From assembly GCA_963969345.1 (NCBI GenBank), contig OZ017769.1, forward strand, positions 5,645,725-5,709,724: a stretch of DNA of 64,000 nt, in the 5' to 3' direction. How positions within the stretch are numbered: the stretch's first letter is position 1; the number at the start of each line of letters is the position of its first letter. Of the stretch, positions 23,001-34,360 are shown piece after piece. The notes below the pieces were generated by a model. That model searched no databases, was not told the origin of the DNA, and saw only the letters and a list, made by a program, of their open reading frames with translations. Made by a program: the position numbers and the translations under genes. Origin of the DNA: Turbatrix aceti (lineage: Eukaryota > Nematoda > Chromadorea > Rhabditida > Panagrolaimidae).

Positions 23001-24769
23001 CGGCGAGATATTTGTCCGAATCTACAACGAGCAGCCCGATTTCAAACTCGACGAGCCAAAGAAAGTCTGCGTGGATCTGCTCGATTTCCTCCACGACAAA
23101 GCCCCTGTCATCACCGGCTTCGCGGACTCGACGAGTCGCAAGCCTGTCTGTCCACCGAAGCCGAAGCCTGCAGCGCCGAAGAGCGACTCTCTGCTCGTCG
23201 ACCTCAGCGACGGCGACTGGGAGCACGTCAAGGATCCCGGAAATCAACTAGCCATCGTCGATCAGGGACAGATGGTGCTGGACGCGCTCTGCAACGTGCT
23301 TTCTACTAACCTCGGCATCGAGATCATTCTCATCGGACGGTTCAACCTTGTTTTCCAGTATCTCAGGGCGCACCAGCACCAGGGCATCCAGCAGAGGGCA
23401 CTCAAGCTTATTTCTCTCGCGGCCGCGAGCAAAGAATGCGTGAACGATATCGCCGCTGGTTTCCATCTAGGATCGCTGCTCGTTCTGCTCAACAAGTTGC
23501 CGGCTTGTGAGTTTTGGTTTCCTGAAACAGGGCGACCTGAAATGGGGTTTTTCAGACTCCAACACGGTGCTACGCATCTTTGTCGCTCTCTCGGCGAACG
23601 GCAGCATGGTCAAGGCGCTTCTCGAGTTCGGCGGCCTCGTCTACATCCTTTCCATCTTCACAGACATCTCAGCGCCGAATGAAACCCGAATCCTAGCCGC
23701 CGAGCTACTTGCCAAACTCCAGGCAGACAAACTCACCGGGCCCCGCTGGAGCCGGTTCATCATCCGCTACCTGCCGCCGATCTTTGCCGATTCGCTGCGA
23801 GACAATCCGGTAATGGCGATCCAGATGTTCGACAACACAACCGAAAACCCTGAACTCATCTGGAACGACCCTATTCGTACGACCATTCGGGAGCACCTCA
23901 TATCCGCTGTCGGGACCCTTGTCGCGGCCCAATTGGCGGATCCGACCGCCAAGTGGCAGCAGCCGCCGATGGGTGACCAGTCCACGCTCTACGAGGCCGT
24001 CATCGAGAGGGAAATCATCGTTGGAGGCGTGTACATCCGGTTGTTTAACAAGAACCCCAGCTGGACGGTTCGGCATCCGAAGCAGTTTGCCACCGAGCTG
24101 ATGGAGAAGGTCCTCGAGCTCATGCAGGCCCCGAACGACCTGCTTGAGCCTGTCACAGAGGCGCTTTTCTCTCTATTCAGAAATCATCCGACAACAGCCG
24201 ACCAGATACCCGCGCAGGGCTACCTACCCCAGTTCTGCGCCGCGATGTCGTCGAACCACGCCCTCGCGTCGAAGAGCGCGCTTCTGATTCTCCAGGAGCT
24301 GGCCGCCAATTCCTACTGCGCGGACGCACTCGCGAGTCAGCAGATTGTGAAAGGCGTGCTCATCTGCATGCAGCAGCAGCCGTCGCTCATCGGCGAGGCA
24401 GCCCATGCCCTCAAGCTGCTCCTGCAGCGCTGCACGTCCGAGCTAGCAGCGCAGTTCCTGACGACCGGCATCATCCCGCACGTCCTCGGCCTCCTTGCCT
24501 CCGCCCTCCCCGGTGTCCTCAATCCGGGCGCAGCAAAAGCCGAGCTCGTCGATGCGCTCAAATCCGCTGCAAGGGATCCGCAGTACGGCGAGCGAATCTC
24601 TGACATACTCAACAAATCGGCGGTCTGGGCGCAGTACAAGGACCAGCGGCACGACCTCTTCCTGCCTTCCTCCAGGACACAGGCCATCACGGGACCCACG
24701 ACGGCGTCTGTTGCCGGCTTTCTGACCAACGACATGTTTTCACCGCCTCCGGGGCCACCGCCTGCCTGA
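17078..24769 (+). CDS. DNAJC13: DNAJC13 / RME-8, endosomal J-domain protein
   Basis: This large peripheral endosomal co-chaperone recruits Hsc70 to regulate clathrin and retromer/SNX trafficking. Fourteen exons: 17078-17151, 17202-17277, 17531-17731, 17782-17979, 18041-18602, 18653-19119, 19170-19580, 19627-20201, 20256-20823, 20874-21248, 21307-22380, 22438-22890, 22945-23506 and 23556-24769. They encode 2269 residues (human about 2243), and all phases agree. The N-terminal PH-like region starts [24 protein letters not shown]-like repeat is at about 979-1030 ([15 protein letters not shown]). The J domain begins near 1308, with the catalytic HPD at 1345-1347 (YHPDKNPEG). Armadillo-like repeats surround it. 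Twelve of the 13 introns are 44-61 bases; the second is 253. The C-terminal tail ends [10 protein letters not shown]. Confidence 0.97.
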
Positions 24770-25128
24770 ATTTATACCGATTTTCCGAGCTGCCTTCCCT
24801 TCTTTCTTCGCCTCCGCCTTCGACGACGAGCGCGCCGTTTTCAGACTTATTTATTTGCAGACAAAATCAAATCTTGGAATTATGCGAACCTGTGCACGTG
24901 ACTGTTGTATAATGCAGTAACTCATAAACGAGTACCGTATGTATGGCTGGGGTTTTTATGCACACTACTCGGTGATATGACGCGGAAATGTACACTGTAT
25001 ACAGGGACAAAATAGAGAAAGATGAACACGTGTCGTCGAGGTTGCACAAAGCGCGACCAACCGGTAGTATGAGAAGGAGGTGAAAGGCATGTAGAAGAGG
25101 ACAGGGCAGGGGGATGCAGCTAATAGCT
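24770..25128. other. Intergenic region between convergent DNAJC13 and BTB genes
   Basis: This 359-bp stretch holds the 3' UTRs of two convergent genes. No canonical AATAAA was found for DNAJC13. Nothing else was recognised. Confidence 0.5.
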
Positions 25129-27598
25129 TCAGGGATGCACCTTGACCTGGCGCGGCAGCTGCTCGGCCGGCGAGCGGTGCCGTGAAGAATCGGATTCAGA
25201 GTCGTCGGCCTCGTCGTCCTCGAAGCAGCAGTGATCGAGGCCGCTGTTGAAGAGGGACTCGCCGTGGCGTCTGAAAGCCGGAGACGTGTCGCCCTCGAGC
25301 GATGTCGAGAATGTCAGCAGCTCCCGACTTGTTTTGAGCGAGTTTCGACGTCCCGCGGATGGCATCTGGCCGGCGTTTGGCAGCACACCCCGGGGCTGGG
25401 GCGCGGCTACGAAGATTGCGGACGACGAAGAAGCTGAGCCGAAGGAGGACCGCGTGGGCGATGTTGAATCCAGATTGGAGCAGGAAGCCGACAGCGATAC
25501 CCGCCGGATGTTCTTGGCCATGCTCTCGAGGTGATTGACCAGGTTGTGGACCAGGTGGACGTTTTCGGAGTCACCTTCGCCGTCTGATTCGTCGTCAGTG
25601 GTCCTGAAAAGAATTAAATCCTGTTATACTAACAAATGCCTGGATCGATGACTTACGGTATCTGTTCGGCGATCTGGAGCAGATCCTTGCGCATGGCCGC
25701 GCCTTCGTTTTTGTCGAGGAGTTTGTCGACGAGCGCGCCAGAGGACACCATTTTTAGTACCGGCAGATCAAAACGCTCGGCCAGGAGGAGCATCTTCTTG
25801 ACAAAGTCTTCGTCCGCTGATTCCTGAAAAAAAACACACAGGTAAAGTGGGTAGGAACGTCTCCTCCACGTGCCCTCCCCGTGGATCTTGAGAGCAGCGA
25901 TCATGCAATTAAATACGCCCGCCGGTCCCTCCGATAACCACTACAGCCCAGCAGAGTGGCTGGCGTCCAGTGTCCTCGTCAACAAGAGCAGCTGCAGGGG
26001 CTGCGTATCATGATGGGCGATGGTGTTTATCTCTCGTCTATCAATCTAATTCAACTCCACGTTGCGGTGATGGTGGTGGTGATGATGGTCGTTAGCCTGG
26101 GGTGGTAGGGTTGTTGTGCAAGCAGCGAGCCGATCAAACTCCGCACGCAATCGTGGCCGGCTCGAATCGCTCGCTCCGGGTCATTTGTTTTCGTCAGACA
26201 GACATCGTGGCGGCGGCGACGGTGGCGACGACGCTGTTGTTGGTTGGTGAGTGCGGGAGTTGATTCTCCCTGTTTCACTCCCCCAAAGTTGTTTTTTTAG
26301 TGTCCATGGCCGCTTGGCCGCCGGCTAAGAAAGTAATAGCTGCCGACTGCCGAGAATCGCTGGGACACATGAGCAGGCGTTCGTTCATTCGTTCACATGA
26401 CAAACTCAAAGCTACGCCGCGGTCTGTCAAAAACAAAGCACTCCAAAAAAAAAGTTAGTTCGCCAGTGTCCAAAATAGCTCTCTCTTTTAGTCATGATGC
26501 TGCGTCCGCGATTTTCGGCCGATGCAACTGAGCTTTTTGTTTTTCTGCAACAACAAAAAACGCAAACAACCAACGCTGACGTGTGACGTCTCCCGACAAC
26601 GCGGAGGCCATGCGCCTCGTTGCACAACTTCAACTGCTCATAGAACGCCGTTTAGGCGTCATAAAATCATAAAACATTTTTTTTCAAAACTACAAATAAC
26701 ACGCAGAACAAGCGCTACAGAAAGAACTCTGATTACCCCGCGGCACTTTTTATACTTTTTTTCTAAGAAAAAAACTCACAACCATGACTTCGCGGCAGAT
26801 GAAGCGCTCACACTCCCGCTTGAGTGCGGGGAAGTGAACGGCAGAGCTGGCCTCGAGAATGTCGACAAAATCCTCGAAGCACGTCGTGTCTTCCATGATG
26901 ACGCGATTGAAGTATACATGGGCACAGACGGTCTGGATCTTGTCCGGGGACATCTGGGTGCACAGGGAGCCGTCGAGTCGTTTCTGAATCTCGCGGCAGG
27001 CAAAGTTGAAGACATGTCGGTGGTACGCGTATTTGTCCTCCTTGACATCGTAATACCCGATGTCAGGAATGACGCTGAGGTCGGCAAAGATGGTCTGGAG
27101 CATCTGTTCGCAGACTGCCTCGAGCTTATTCGCGTTCTCGACCTCGGGAAGGTACTTAAGAGGCTGGAACCAGCTTGACCGGATGCCGAGTTCAACGCAC
27201 ACGCTGATCTGAGTGCCGACATTTGCGTGAACGAATTCTGAGAAGGCGAGCCACGCGTCGTCTTCGTGGGAGCCGGCGGGGGACCAGCCGCTGCCGAGGG
27301 TGTAGTCATGGCCTTCGAGGGGCGTCGTGCCGAGGATGACCTGCTCCGTCTGCGTGACAACAGCGCTGATCGAAGCCGAGGCAAGGGTGACGTCCTGGGT
27401 CGGGCCGTGCTTGTAGTAGAGGGTTACGTTGACGCGCTGCGATTGCCGGGGACGGTCGCTGTCTTCGAAGGACTCGATGCTCGCCATCTCGAGGATGTTC
27501 TCATCGCACATCCGCAGAATCCACGTAAACTGGCAGCCGTTGAAGGCGGTGCAGAACGGCAGAGACACGTGCAGGATCGCGTCGTCGCCGCAAGCCAT
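25129..27598 (-). CDS. BTB/POZ-type protein, N-terminal domain uncertain
   Basis: This is probably an adaptor of the BTB class, whose members often recruit Cullin-3; its target is unknown. Minus-strand exons are 27598-26780, 25823-25657 and 25603-25129, 486 residues. Residues 1 to about 180 form a beta-rich region (LPFCTAFNGCQFTWILRM) that may be MATH-like. The following region has the second half of a BTB fold: HRHVFNFACREIQKRL, then FEDFVDILEASSAVHFPALKRECERF, then KKMLLLAERFDLPVLK across the first intron. The C-terminal third is Ser-rich and acidic (DDEADDSESDSS) with low complexity. The start codon lies four bases behind a TTTGCAG acceptor. The BTB assignment rests on pattern only and is less firm than the other genes. 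Confidence 0.75.
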
Positions 27599-27602
27599 TT
27601 TT

Positions 27603-27605
27603 CTG
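27603..27605 (-). promoter_or_regulatory. Splice acceptor four bases before the BTB gene start
   Basis: On the minus strand TTGTTTGCAG is followed by AAAA and then ATG (27598). This spacing is what spliced-leader trans-splicing gives in nematodes; a 5'-UTR intron is the alternative. The upstream frame stays open, so a longer N-terminus is also conceivable. Confidence 0.5.
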
Positions 27606-28268
27606 CAAACAATCATTGTTCCGTGAAAAAAAATCATGCGAGATGTTTTGTCCCGATTCCGATCCCGATCAACGTCATCGCAAAAGATGACGCGATTAGT
27701 TTTACAAGCAAACGAGCGAGCAAAGATCACGGGGGCTCCACAATGTGAGCTCCGATCACGTGAACTCCCCCGCAGCGCGCTGCACGTTGCCATCCGGCGC
27801 AGTTTTGAGAAAAATCGCCTCCCCAGTCCTCAGCCGCGTTCATCTCCCAGAGCCCGGCGGCCGCTGTCAAGTCAAGTGGACGCTTGAATTCCCCTGCTCT
27901 CGTCATCACCTTGCACTGACGGACGGGCTTTACCTGCCCGAGCCCGACTTCCCCTTCCCGCAGCAACCGGTCGTCAGACCAGTCAACTCGTATCCCCCAG
28001 CTTTTTTCATTCGACGGAACCCCGCGTCTAATCACATCAGGAGTTCCAATTTCGAGCAACTCTGACGAAATGAATAAAAAACACGAACTTTGAAACGACA
28101 ACGAGAACGACAATGAGAACGAGAACATCAACGGCAGCGGCAGAGATAAGAGGAGGGTGTTGGGCCTCTTGAACCCGAGAAAAGCTGTCGCTCAACGGCG
28201 GAAAATATGAAATGATCAAAATGAGGACCCAGAGCAAGTGTCACGCAAGAGCGCTGCTCACTTCTGTC
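27606..28268. other. Region between the BTB gene start and the BEL/Pao element
   Basis: No exon recognised. It is the presumed promoter of the minus-strand BTB gene. The retrotransposon inserted at its far edge, about 0.67 kb upstream of that start codon. Confidence 0.45.
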
Positions 28269-28273
28269 ATAAT
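28269..28273. repeat. 5-bp target-site duplication (left copy, ATAAT)
   Basis: ATAAT directly precedes the 5' LTR and is repeated directly after the 3' LTR at 35096-35100. Five base pairs is a usual BEL/Pao integrase footprint. Confidence 0.9.
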
Positions 28274-28623
28274 TGTCGCAAAAGTTGCGAGAACGCGCGC
28301 GTTCTGTTTCTCCAGCCGCGAAAGATCGGTTACGGCTGTGCGCACGCTTTCGACTCTCGGAGCGAAAGTCTAGGAAACTTCGCTGCTTGCCTCTTGGTCG
28401 TCCTACTTTTTGGTTGTGTCCTCATATTTGTCTCCCATTTTGCCCCCATGATTCTTTATTTATTTGTTGATTATTTATTTGTCGCGTAACGCGCTATTGG
28501 TTTACCAATAGGTTTAATTACCCAAGTTTGAGGCTTCGAATAAACACTCTCTTATCTCTCGGAGACTCACGGGGTACAAGGTCACTGGGAGCATTACCGA
28601 AGGCCAAGGTAGTGTTTCCCACA
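28274..28623 (+). repeat. 5' LTR of the BEL/Pao element
   Basis: 350 bp, TGTCGC to CCCACA, same length and sequence as 34746-35095. It contains T-rich tracts (TTTATTTATTTG) and the poly(A) signal AATAAA at 28539-28544. Confidence 0.95.
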
Positions 28624-28628
28624 CTTTT

Positions 28629-28646
28629 TGGTGCAATCGAGCCGAG
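28629..28646 (+). other. Candidate primer-binding site
   Basis: TGGTGCAATCGAGCCGAG begins five bases after the 5' LTR. It is complementary to a tRNA 3' end of the form CTCGGCTCGATTGCA plus CCA. I could not assign the isoacceptor, and the serine tRNA at 39802-39883 does not match. Confidence 0.55.
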
Positions 28647-29143
28647 TGATCCATACTCTCGGGCACCCCCCACGCGTGGCAGAGCAGAACAGGGCGGCGA
28701 CACCGTCGGCGGTCCAGGAAGCAGGCGAGCAGACGAGCAAGACGACAACCAGGCCCCGTCCCGGTGAGTTTTCTGGGTTTTGATTGGGTTGTTTTTATCT
28801 CGTGGTCCATCGGACAGGTAAATTGGGGCCAAAAAGGGGCGTTTTTTTTTGTGCGTCGTTTTAGGCCAGCAAGCGTGGGCTTTGTGAAGCAAGCGCGGGT
28901 GTTTTGGTTTTTTTAGGTAACCGTGGTCTGTCGAGACACGGGGTACATTTGGCGCGAGTTAGATAGACGCAGGCTTGAGAGCGGCGGCATCAACACGCAG
29001 TTTGGGGTAACAGCGCTTCGCATAGTGCAGGGTTACGGTTTTAGTTTTTAGGCATCGTGTTCTTGTGAGACGCGATTACGGTACGTGAATTCTGGACTAG
29101 CGCATCAGGCGGGGTCAGTTTTTTACGTTTTTTTTCAGCCACG

Positions 29144-32100
29144 ATGGTAAACAGGGCTGACCGCATCGCGCGGTTGCTAGCCCGCATCGCGGAAGTCGAG
29201 CGCACCTTTCAGGAACTTGGCGCGCACGCAAACGGCGATAACCCACTATCGCCGTCGCAGCTCTACTATCGCGCGCAGCGCATAAGGCATAGGATCACGG
29301 AGCTTCAGGAGGCGCTTGACGAATTGGTAGGGAAGATTGAGAAAAATCCGGGGAACGTGGTCGACGAGGAGCCGTTTCTCCGAGCAGCCCAAGGATTTGA
29401 CGTTTTCTATGGCGACGCCATGGGTGTTATCGACGCAACGATGGCGCAGAACATTCCCCCAGCAATCGGGCAGAACCAGTTCGTGCCAGCACCCGCCATG
29501 GGCCAGAATACTGTCATGGCCACGGGAATCAGCTATCAAACGCAAATGGCCACCGGTGTCCCTCCAACGAACTATTTTACGGCGGAGGTACCCGTAGGCC
29601 TCGGCAACCTTTCGATCCAGCCTCAGCAAGTCAGGCAGCAGGTTCGGACATCAACTCCGGTCGATTCGCTGATCGACATCGACAAGAAGGCCCGGGAGCA
29701 GTTCGACAACGTTCTTCCGTCATCGCCGGAGAGCTCACGCAGTTCGCAACGATCCCATCGAGACCAGGGACCCCAGATCGTCATCGCCAAGCGAGAAGCG
29801 AGAGTGCACGTTCCAGACTTCGACGGGACCCCGGAGAAGTGGCTGTCGTTCTACTCAGCGTTCAAGGAAGGCTACGCGAACGACAAGACAAGGACCGATC
29901 TTGAGCGCATGTCTGCGTTGAAGAAAGCGGTCAAAGGCAAAGCGGCTCTCTACCTCGACCAATACGACACCATTGGCGAAGTCTTCGAGGAAGCCTGGAA
30001 GAAGCTGCAAGAGGCATTCGGACGTCCAGAGCTTCTAGTCGAGGGCATGAAGCGGAAACTCAAGGCAATTCCGCAGGCAACGGACAAGGCAGAGTCCATC
30101 GAAGAGACTACGTATCGTATCAACAGCTTAGTCTCGATGATCATCCGCGCCGACAAGTCCTACCAGGATTCGCACGACTTGATGGCGCTCGTTAAGACGA
30201 AGTGGCCCAAGATCATCGTCGACAAACTGGCGTACGAACGGCACGTGAACCACGGCGGCGCTCAATACTCAATCGAGGCGGCCATCGAAAAGGTTCTGGT
30301 CATGGCCAGAGGTTTAGCCGAGTCAGAAGAGACAGAGAAGGAAACGAAGGTGTCGAGACCCCCAAGTTCCAGTACCAGTCGAGGGTTTACCCATAACCAA
30401 GCCTACAAGAAGCCGTTCACGTCAGTCCCGATCCAGAATCAAGAAGGCGACAATCAAGCCGTCAGGTGCTCATTCTGCTGCGAGCAAGGGCATCCGCCAG
30501 ATCAGTGCACAGTCGTGGTTAGCCATGCGAACCGTCGCCAGATCATGGAACAGCAAAGACTCTGTTACCGGTGTCTGAAGAAGAACCACGTGGCGGCCTA
30601 TTGCAACTACCTGTGCAAGAAGTGCCAGCGACCGCATCACGAAGCTATGTGCAATGCCAACCGGCAGCAGACCCACATCGTGAAGAGCGCCACCGGCAGC
30701 GAACCCAACTGTTTCCTCGTGGGCACAATCAGGTGCAAGAACGGTGCGAATGGCAAGGTTGTCCGGCTGACAGCAATGCTAGATACCGCATCAAGCATGA
30801 CGTACGTCTCCAAGGCAGCCCTACGCAAGCTCAATATCAAGTCGGAGGAACCGCAGTCAGTCGTCGTCACCGGACTGGCAGGCGGAACAGTCTCGTTCCA
30901 CTCGTCGAAGGCAAATTTCAAGGTTGTCACCGACGACGGCGAAATCGACATCCAAGGGTTGTCGATCAAGGAAGTGACCGGAAGTCCAGTAATCGTCACT
31001 CAGAAGGAGAGCGCGCATTACAAGAAGGCAGTCGAAGTCGACGTGCTTCTCAGTGTCCACTACACGGTCAAGCTCATGAAAGGCGTAGTCGAGAAGGACG
31101 CGAACGGGTTATTGACGCAGCACACGTCGGTCGGCACGTTCACGCTCCCAGAACATCCGAATTTCTTCGACCCGACTCAGACCAACATGTTCTGTCTCAT
31201 TCGTCCAACTGGTACGGTCAACGAGCTCGACATCCTGGAGCAAGCGTATCTCGGCAACAAGAGCAATGACGCGCAACCATTCAAACTCGAGGAACCCATT
31301 CGACTTCCTGACGGCCGGTACGAAGTCAAGATTCCGTGGAAGAGCGAGCATCCGAGGATTCACCCAAACTTCGGATCTGCAGCGGGACAACTCAGATCGT
31401 CTCACGGGCGAATGCAGAAGTCCCCGGGCATTCTTCAGCAGTACCACGAGATCTTCCAGAATCAAGAAGCCGCAGACATCATTGAGAAGGTACCTCCGCA
31501 CTCAGGCGGCGAAATCACGCACTACCTACCGCATCATCCGGTGGTAAAGGCGTCCAGCAGCACAACAAAGGTCAGGATCGTCTTCAACTGCGCGGCCAAG
31601 ACTCCAGAAGGAAACTGTCTCAACGACATGATTCACCAAGGGCCGGACTTATTGCCAAAGCTGCGCAGTATTTTGCTCAAAATTCGGGGAGCCAAATTTT
31701 TCGTGGCATGCGATATTGAAAAAGCGTTTCACCAGATCTCGGTGAGTCCAAAAGACAGGGACGCTTTACGGTTTTTGTGGGTGCGCGATCCAAATCTTCC
31801 ACCAACCCGGCGGAATATTCAGGCTTATCGTTTCAAACAACTCATTTTTGGCATGAATTGTAGTCCGGCGCTCCTAGGAATCACGCTGCACGTCCATATG
31901 AGAGGCCATCCGGACGAGATCGTCATGGTCACCACGTACGTCGATAACGTGTTCATTCTGGACGATGACCCTGAGTTACTCGACCAAAGGCGGCGTAGAG
32001 TGCAGTTGCATTTCGAGGACGGCAAGTTCCATCTTCGTGAATTCTTTAGCAACAAAGGTAGTTTGCTCGAAGGAATCAAGGAAACGGCTGACGAAGCGCG

Positions 32101-34360
32101 TTTGAAGATTCTCGGCATAGGTTACGACGCGAAGACGGATGTTTTTCGCACAAACATCGCTATCGACGCTAAGCGGTGCAAAAACACCAAGGAGGTGCAC
32201 AGCGCTATTTTATCGGTTTTTGATCCTATCGGTTTCGTTACTCCAGTCACGGCGTTGCTCAAAAGTTTTGCGCGCCAGCATGGCATCTTCAGTCACGAGC
32301 GTAGCGTGCCGCTCGGTAGTGAGTTGGCAAAGGCGTGGGAAGACGTCGTGCAACTGGTCAATGGCGAAGTCACGGTTCCACGTTACGCTATTTCTAAGGG
32401 GGGCGGCGAGTTACACGTTTTTGCGGACGCGTCTGGTGAATTTGTTGCCGCGGCCGCGTACTTCAAACCTGACACCGGTGAGCCGCCGGCTCTTATCATG
32501 TCCAAAAGCGTATTCAAAGCGCGGTCTACGACCATTCCAAAAGCGGAGCTGCAGGCGCTTGTTATGGCGGCAGAGTTGGCTCTTGAGATTGAGCAAACTG
32601 GGCCCAAATTTCGCGAAATCTGTCTGTGGTCTGATAGCACCATCGCACTGGATTGGGTTAAGAAACCATCGCACGATCTTTTTGTTCTAAACCGTGTCAA
32701 AAAGTTGCTGGCGATGCCGATCGCGTTTTCGTTCGGTCACGTTGCTTCGGAAGACAATCCGGCGGATCTTCCGACACGTGGTACCAGCATGCGTAGTTTG
32801 GGTAAGCTCGAACTGTGGTGGCACGGACCCCCATGGTTGCGTTCGGGCGAGTGTCCCAAAATTTTTTCCAACGTCGCGCCGCCCAAAATCGTGCACGCAA
32901 TGACGCTGGCTTGTACAATCGCGCAGCAGCAAAATCAGGCGCAGCCCTTTATTTCGGTCGAAAATTTTAGTAATTATCGCCGGCTGATTCGGGTTACAAG
33001 AATGGTAATCCAAAACAGTCGCCGATGGGTCACGAGAATGGGGACAATCCAATTAAAATTCCCAGTGTTGGGGGACGGCGAGGCTTGGCACGAGGCAGAG
33101 CGCTTCCTCATTCGGCAGGAGCAACAGCGCTACGACGTCATCCCGACCAGCGACAATGCCCTCATCAAAGGACCAGACGGTGTCGTCCACTTCAACGACC
33201 GCATCCGGCACGGTCCAAGACTCCCTGTTCTCCCGCGTCACTCGCATCTGACGACCCTCTACGTACGTCAAGTGCACGAGCAGCTAGCCCACTGCGGAAC
33301 GGCTACGACGCTCACAGCCATCCGAGAGCACTTCTGGATTCTACGAGGCAGGGCCACGGTACGCAGCATCTTGAAAACCTGCACCAGGTGCCGCCAGCAG
33401 CATGCCGGGCCGTACGAGATGCCGCTGTTTCCGCCACTACCGTCCAAGCGCACCGAACTGACCAGGCCGTACGCGCACATCGGCGTCGACTTCTTCGGTC
33501 CACTTCGCGTCATTGACAAGGACGGCCTCAAGACGTCGACGGTTGTTCTCATCATCACCTGTTTGACCACCCGGGCGATCCAACTGCAGAGAACGCCGAC
33601 GATGAGTGCTCCCGACGTACTCGAGACTCTCTACCGTCACTCAACCAGATTCGGATTCCCATCGACGGTCCTCAGCGACAACGCACTGTCTTTCCGCAAG
33701 GTCGCCGAATTCGTCACCCAGGATCCGGCCTTCCACGGCGTCAGGTGGAGCCACACCATTGAGCGAGCTCCGTGGCAAGGCGCAGTCTACGAACGGCTCA
33801 TCGGAATCGTCAAGAATTGCATGCATCGGACTTTTGGCAGAAAGCTCCCATATCTGAGTGAGATCGACCATCATCTGGGCACGATCGAAGCAGCTGTCAA
33901 TTGCCGACCACTCGTACCTCTCGACGACGACACAACGGTCACGCTGAGACCTTGTGATTTCTTTCCTGCGACGGACCGCATTCTGCCGGGCATGCAGGCC
34001 TCTCAACCTCCCGTCGCGGCGCCGGGCCCCGAAGTGCTGTCCCAGCTGTGGAGAAAGCAGCAGGAAGACTCCTCGCAGGCAGCCGAGCTCTTCATGACGG
34101 CATACCTGAATCATCTCCGGGAACGCACCCAGTGGATCCACCGCTCCGGCCGAATCCGCAATAAGTACGAACCACTTGTCGGCGAGACGGTAGTCATCCG
34201 CGACGACGGTCCTCGTCACCTCTGGAGGCTCGGCCTCATCCAGCAGCTGATCGCATCCCAGGACGGAGTCAACCGAGCTGCAGTTGTCAAGACGTCGACG
34301 GGACAGCTTACGCGACCACTCAACCACCTCTATGCCCTTGAGAGCAGACAGCAGGTGTAA
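29144..34360 (+). CDS. BEL/Pao gag-pol polyprotein (1738 aa)
   Basis: A single uninterrupted frame. Residues 1-65 are helical and about 221-400 are a gag-like DUF1759 region (VHVPDFDGTPEKW). From about 442 come CxxCx4Hx4C zinc knuckles (CSFCCEQGH, CYRCLKKNH) plus a further Cys/His cluster. The aspartic protease has its Asp at about 546 in LDTASS, where DTG/DSG would be usual. Reverse transcriptase has Asp at about 856 (CDIEKAF) and the active-site box YVDN at 932-935 instead of YVDD. RNase H begins at about 1095 (FADASG). The integrase has an HHCC zinc region at about 1366-1420 and a catalytic triad near D1449, D1512 and E1550. A DUF5641-like C-terminus ends the protein. There is no stop or frameshift. 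Confidence 0.96.
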   Translation: MVNRADRIARLLARIAEVERTFQELGAHANGDNPLSPSQLYYRAQRIRHRITELQEALDELVGKIEKNPGNVVDEEPFLRAAQGFDVFYGDAMGVIDATMAQNIPPAIGQNQFVPAPAMGQNTVMATGISYQTQMATGVPPTNYFTAEVPVGLGNLSIQPQQVRQQVRTSTPVDSLIDIDKKAREQFDNVLPSSPESSRSSQRSHRDQGPQIVIAKREARVHVPDFDGTPEKWLSFYSAFKEGYANDKTRTDLERMSALKKAVKGKAALYLDQYDTIGEVFEEAWKKLQEAFGRPELLVEGMKRKLKAIPQATDKAESIEETTYRINSLVSMIIRADKSYQDSHDLMALVKTKWPKIIVDKLAYERHVNHGGAQYSIEAAIEKVLVMARGLAESEETEKETKVSRPPSSSTSRGFTHNQAYKKPFTSVPIQNQEGDNQAVRCSFCCEQGHPPDQCTVVVSHANRRQIMEQQRLCYRCLKKNHVAAYCNYLCKKCQRPHHEAMCNANRQQTHIVKSATGSEPNCFLVGTIRCKNGANGKVVRLTAMLDTASSMTYVSKAALRKLNIKSEEPQSVVVTGLAGGTVSFHSSKANFKVVTDDGEIDIQGLSIKEVTGSPVIVTQKESAHYKKAVEVDVLLSVHYTVKLMKGVVEKDANGLLTQHTSVGTFTLPEHPNFFDPTQTNMFCLIRPTGTVNELDILEQAYLGNKSNDAQPFKLEEPIRLPDGRYEVKIPWKSEHPRIHPNFGSAAGQLRSSHGRMQKSPGILQQYHEIFQNQEAADIIEKVPPHSGGEITHYLPHHPVVKASSSTTKVRIVFNCAAKTPEGNCLNDMIHQGPDLLPKLRSILLKIRGAKFFVACDIEKAFHQISVSPKDRDALRFLWVRDPNLPPTRRNIQAYRFKQLIFGMNCSPALLGITLHVHMRGHPDEIVMVTTYVDNVFILDDDPELLDQRRRRVQLHFEDGKFHLREFFSNKGSLLEGIKETADEARLKILGIGYDAKTDVFRTNIAIDAKRCKNTKEVHSAILSVFDPIGFVTPVTALLKSFARQHGIFSHERSVPLGSELAKAWEDVVQLVNGEVTVPRYAISKGGGELHVFADASGEFVAAAAYFKPDTGEPPALIMSKSVFKARSTTIPKAELQALVMAAELALEIEQTGPKFREICLWSDSTIALDWVKKPSHDLFVLNRVKKLLAMPIAFSFGHVASEDNPADLPTRGTSMRSLGKLELWWHGPPWLRSGECPKIFSNVAPPKIVHAMTLACTIAQQQNQAQPFISVENFSNYRRLIRVTRMVIQNSRRWVTRMGTIQLKFPVLGDGEAWHEAERFLIRQEQQRYDVIPTSDNALIKGPDGVVHFNDRIRHGPRLPVLPRHSHLTTLYVRQVHEQLAHCGTATTLTAIREHFWILRGRATVRSILKTCTRCRQQHAGPYEMPLFPPLPSKRTELTRPYAHIGVDFFGPLRVIDKDGLKTSTVVLIITCLTTRAIQLQRTPTMSAPDVLETLYRHSTRFGFPSTVLSDNALSFRKVAEFVTQDPAFHGVRWSHTIERAPWQGAVYERLIGIVKNCMHRTFGRKLPYLSEIDHHLGTIEAAVNCRPLVPLDDDTTVTLRPCDFFPATDRILPGMQASQPPVAAPGPEVLSQLWRKQQEDSSQAAELFMTAYLNHLRERTQWIHRSGRIRNKYEPLVGETVVIRDDGPRHLWRLGLIQQLIASQDGVNRAAVVKTSTGQLTRPLNHLYALESRQQV

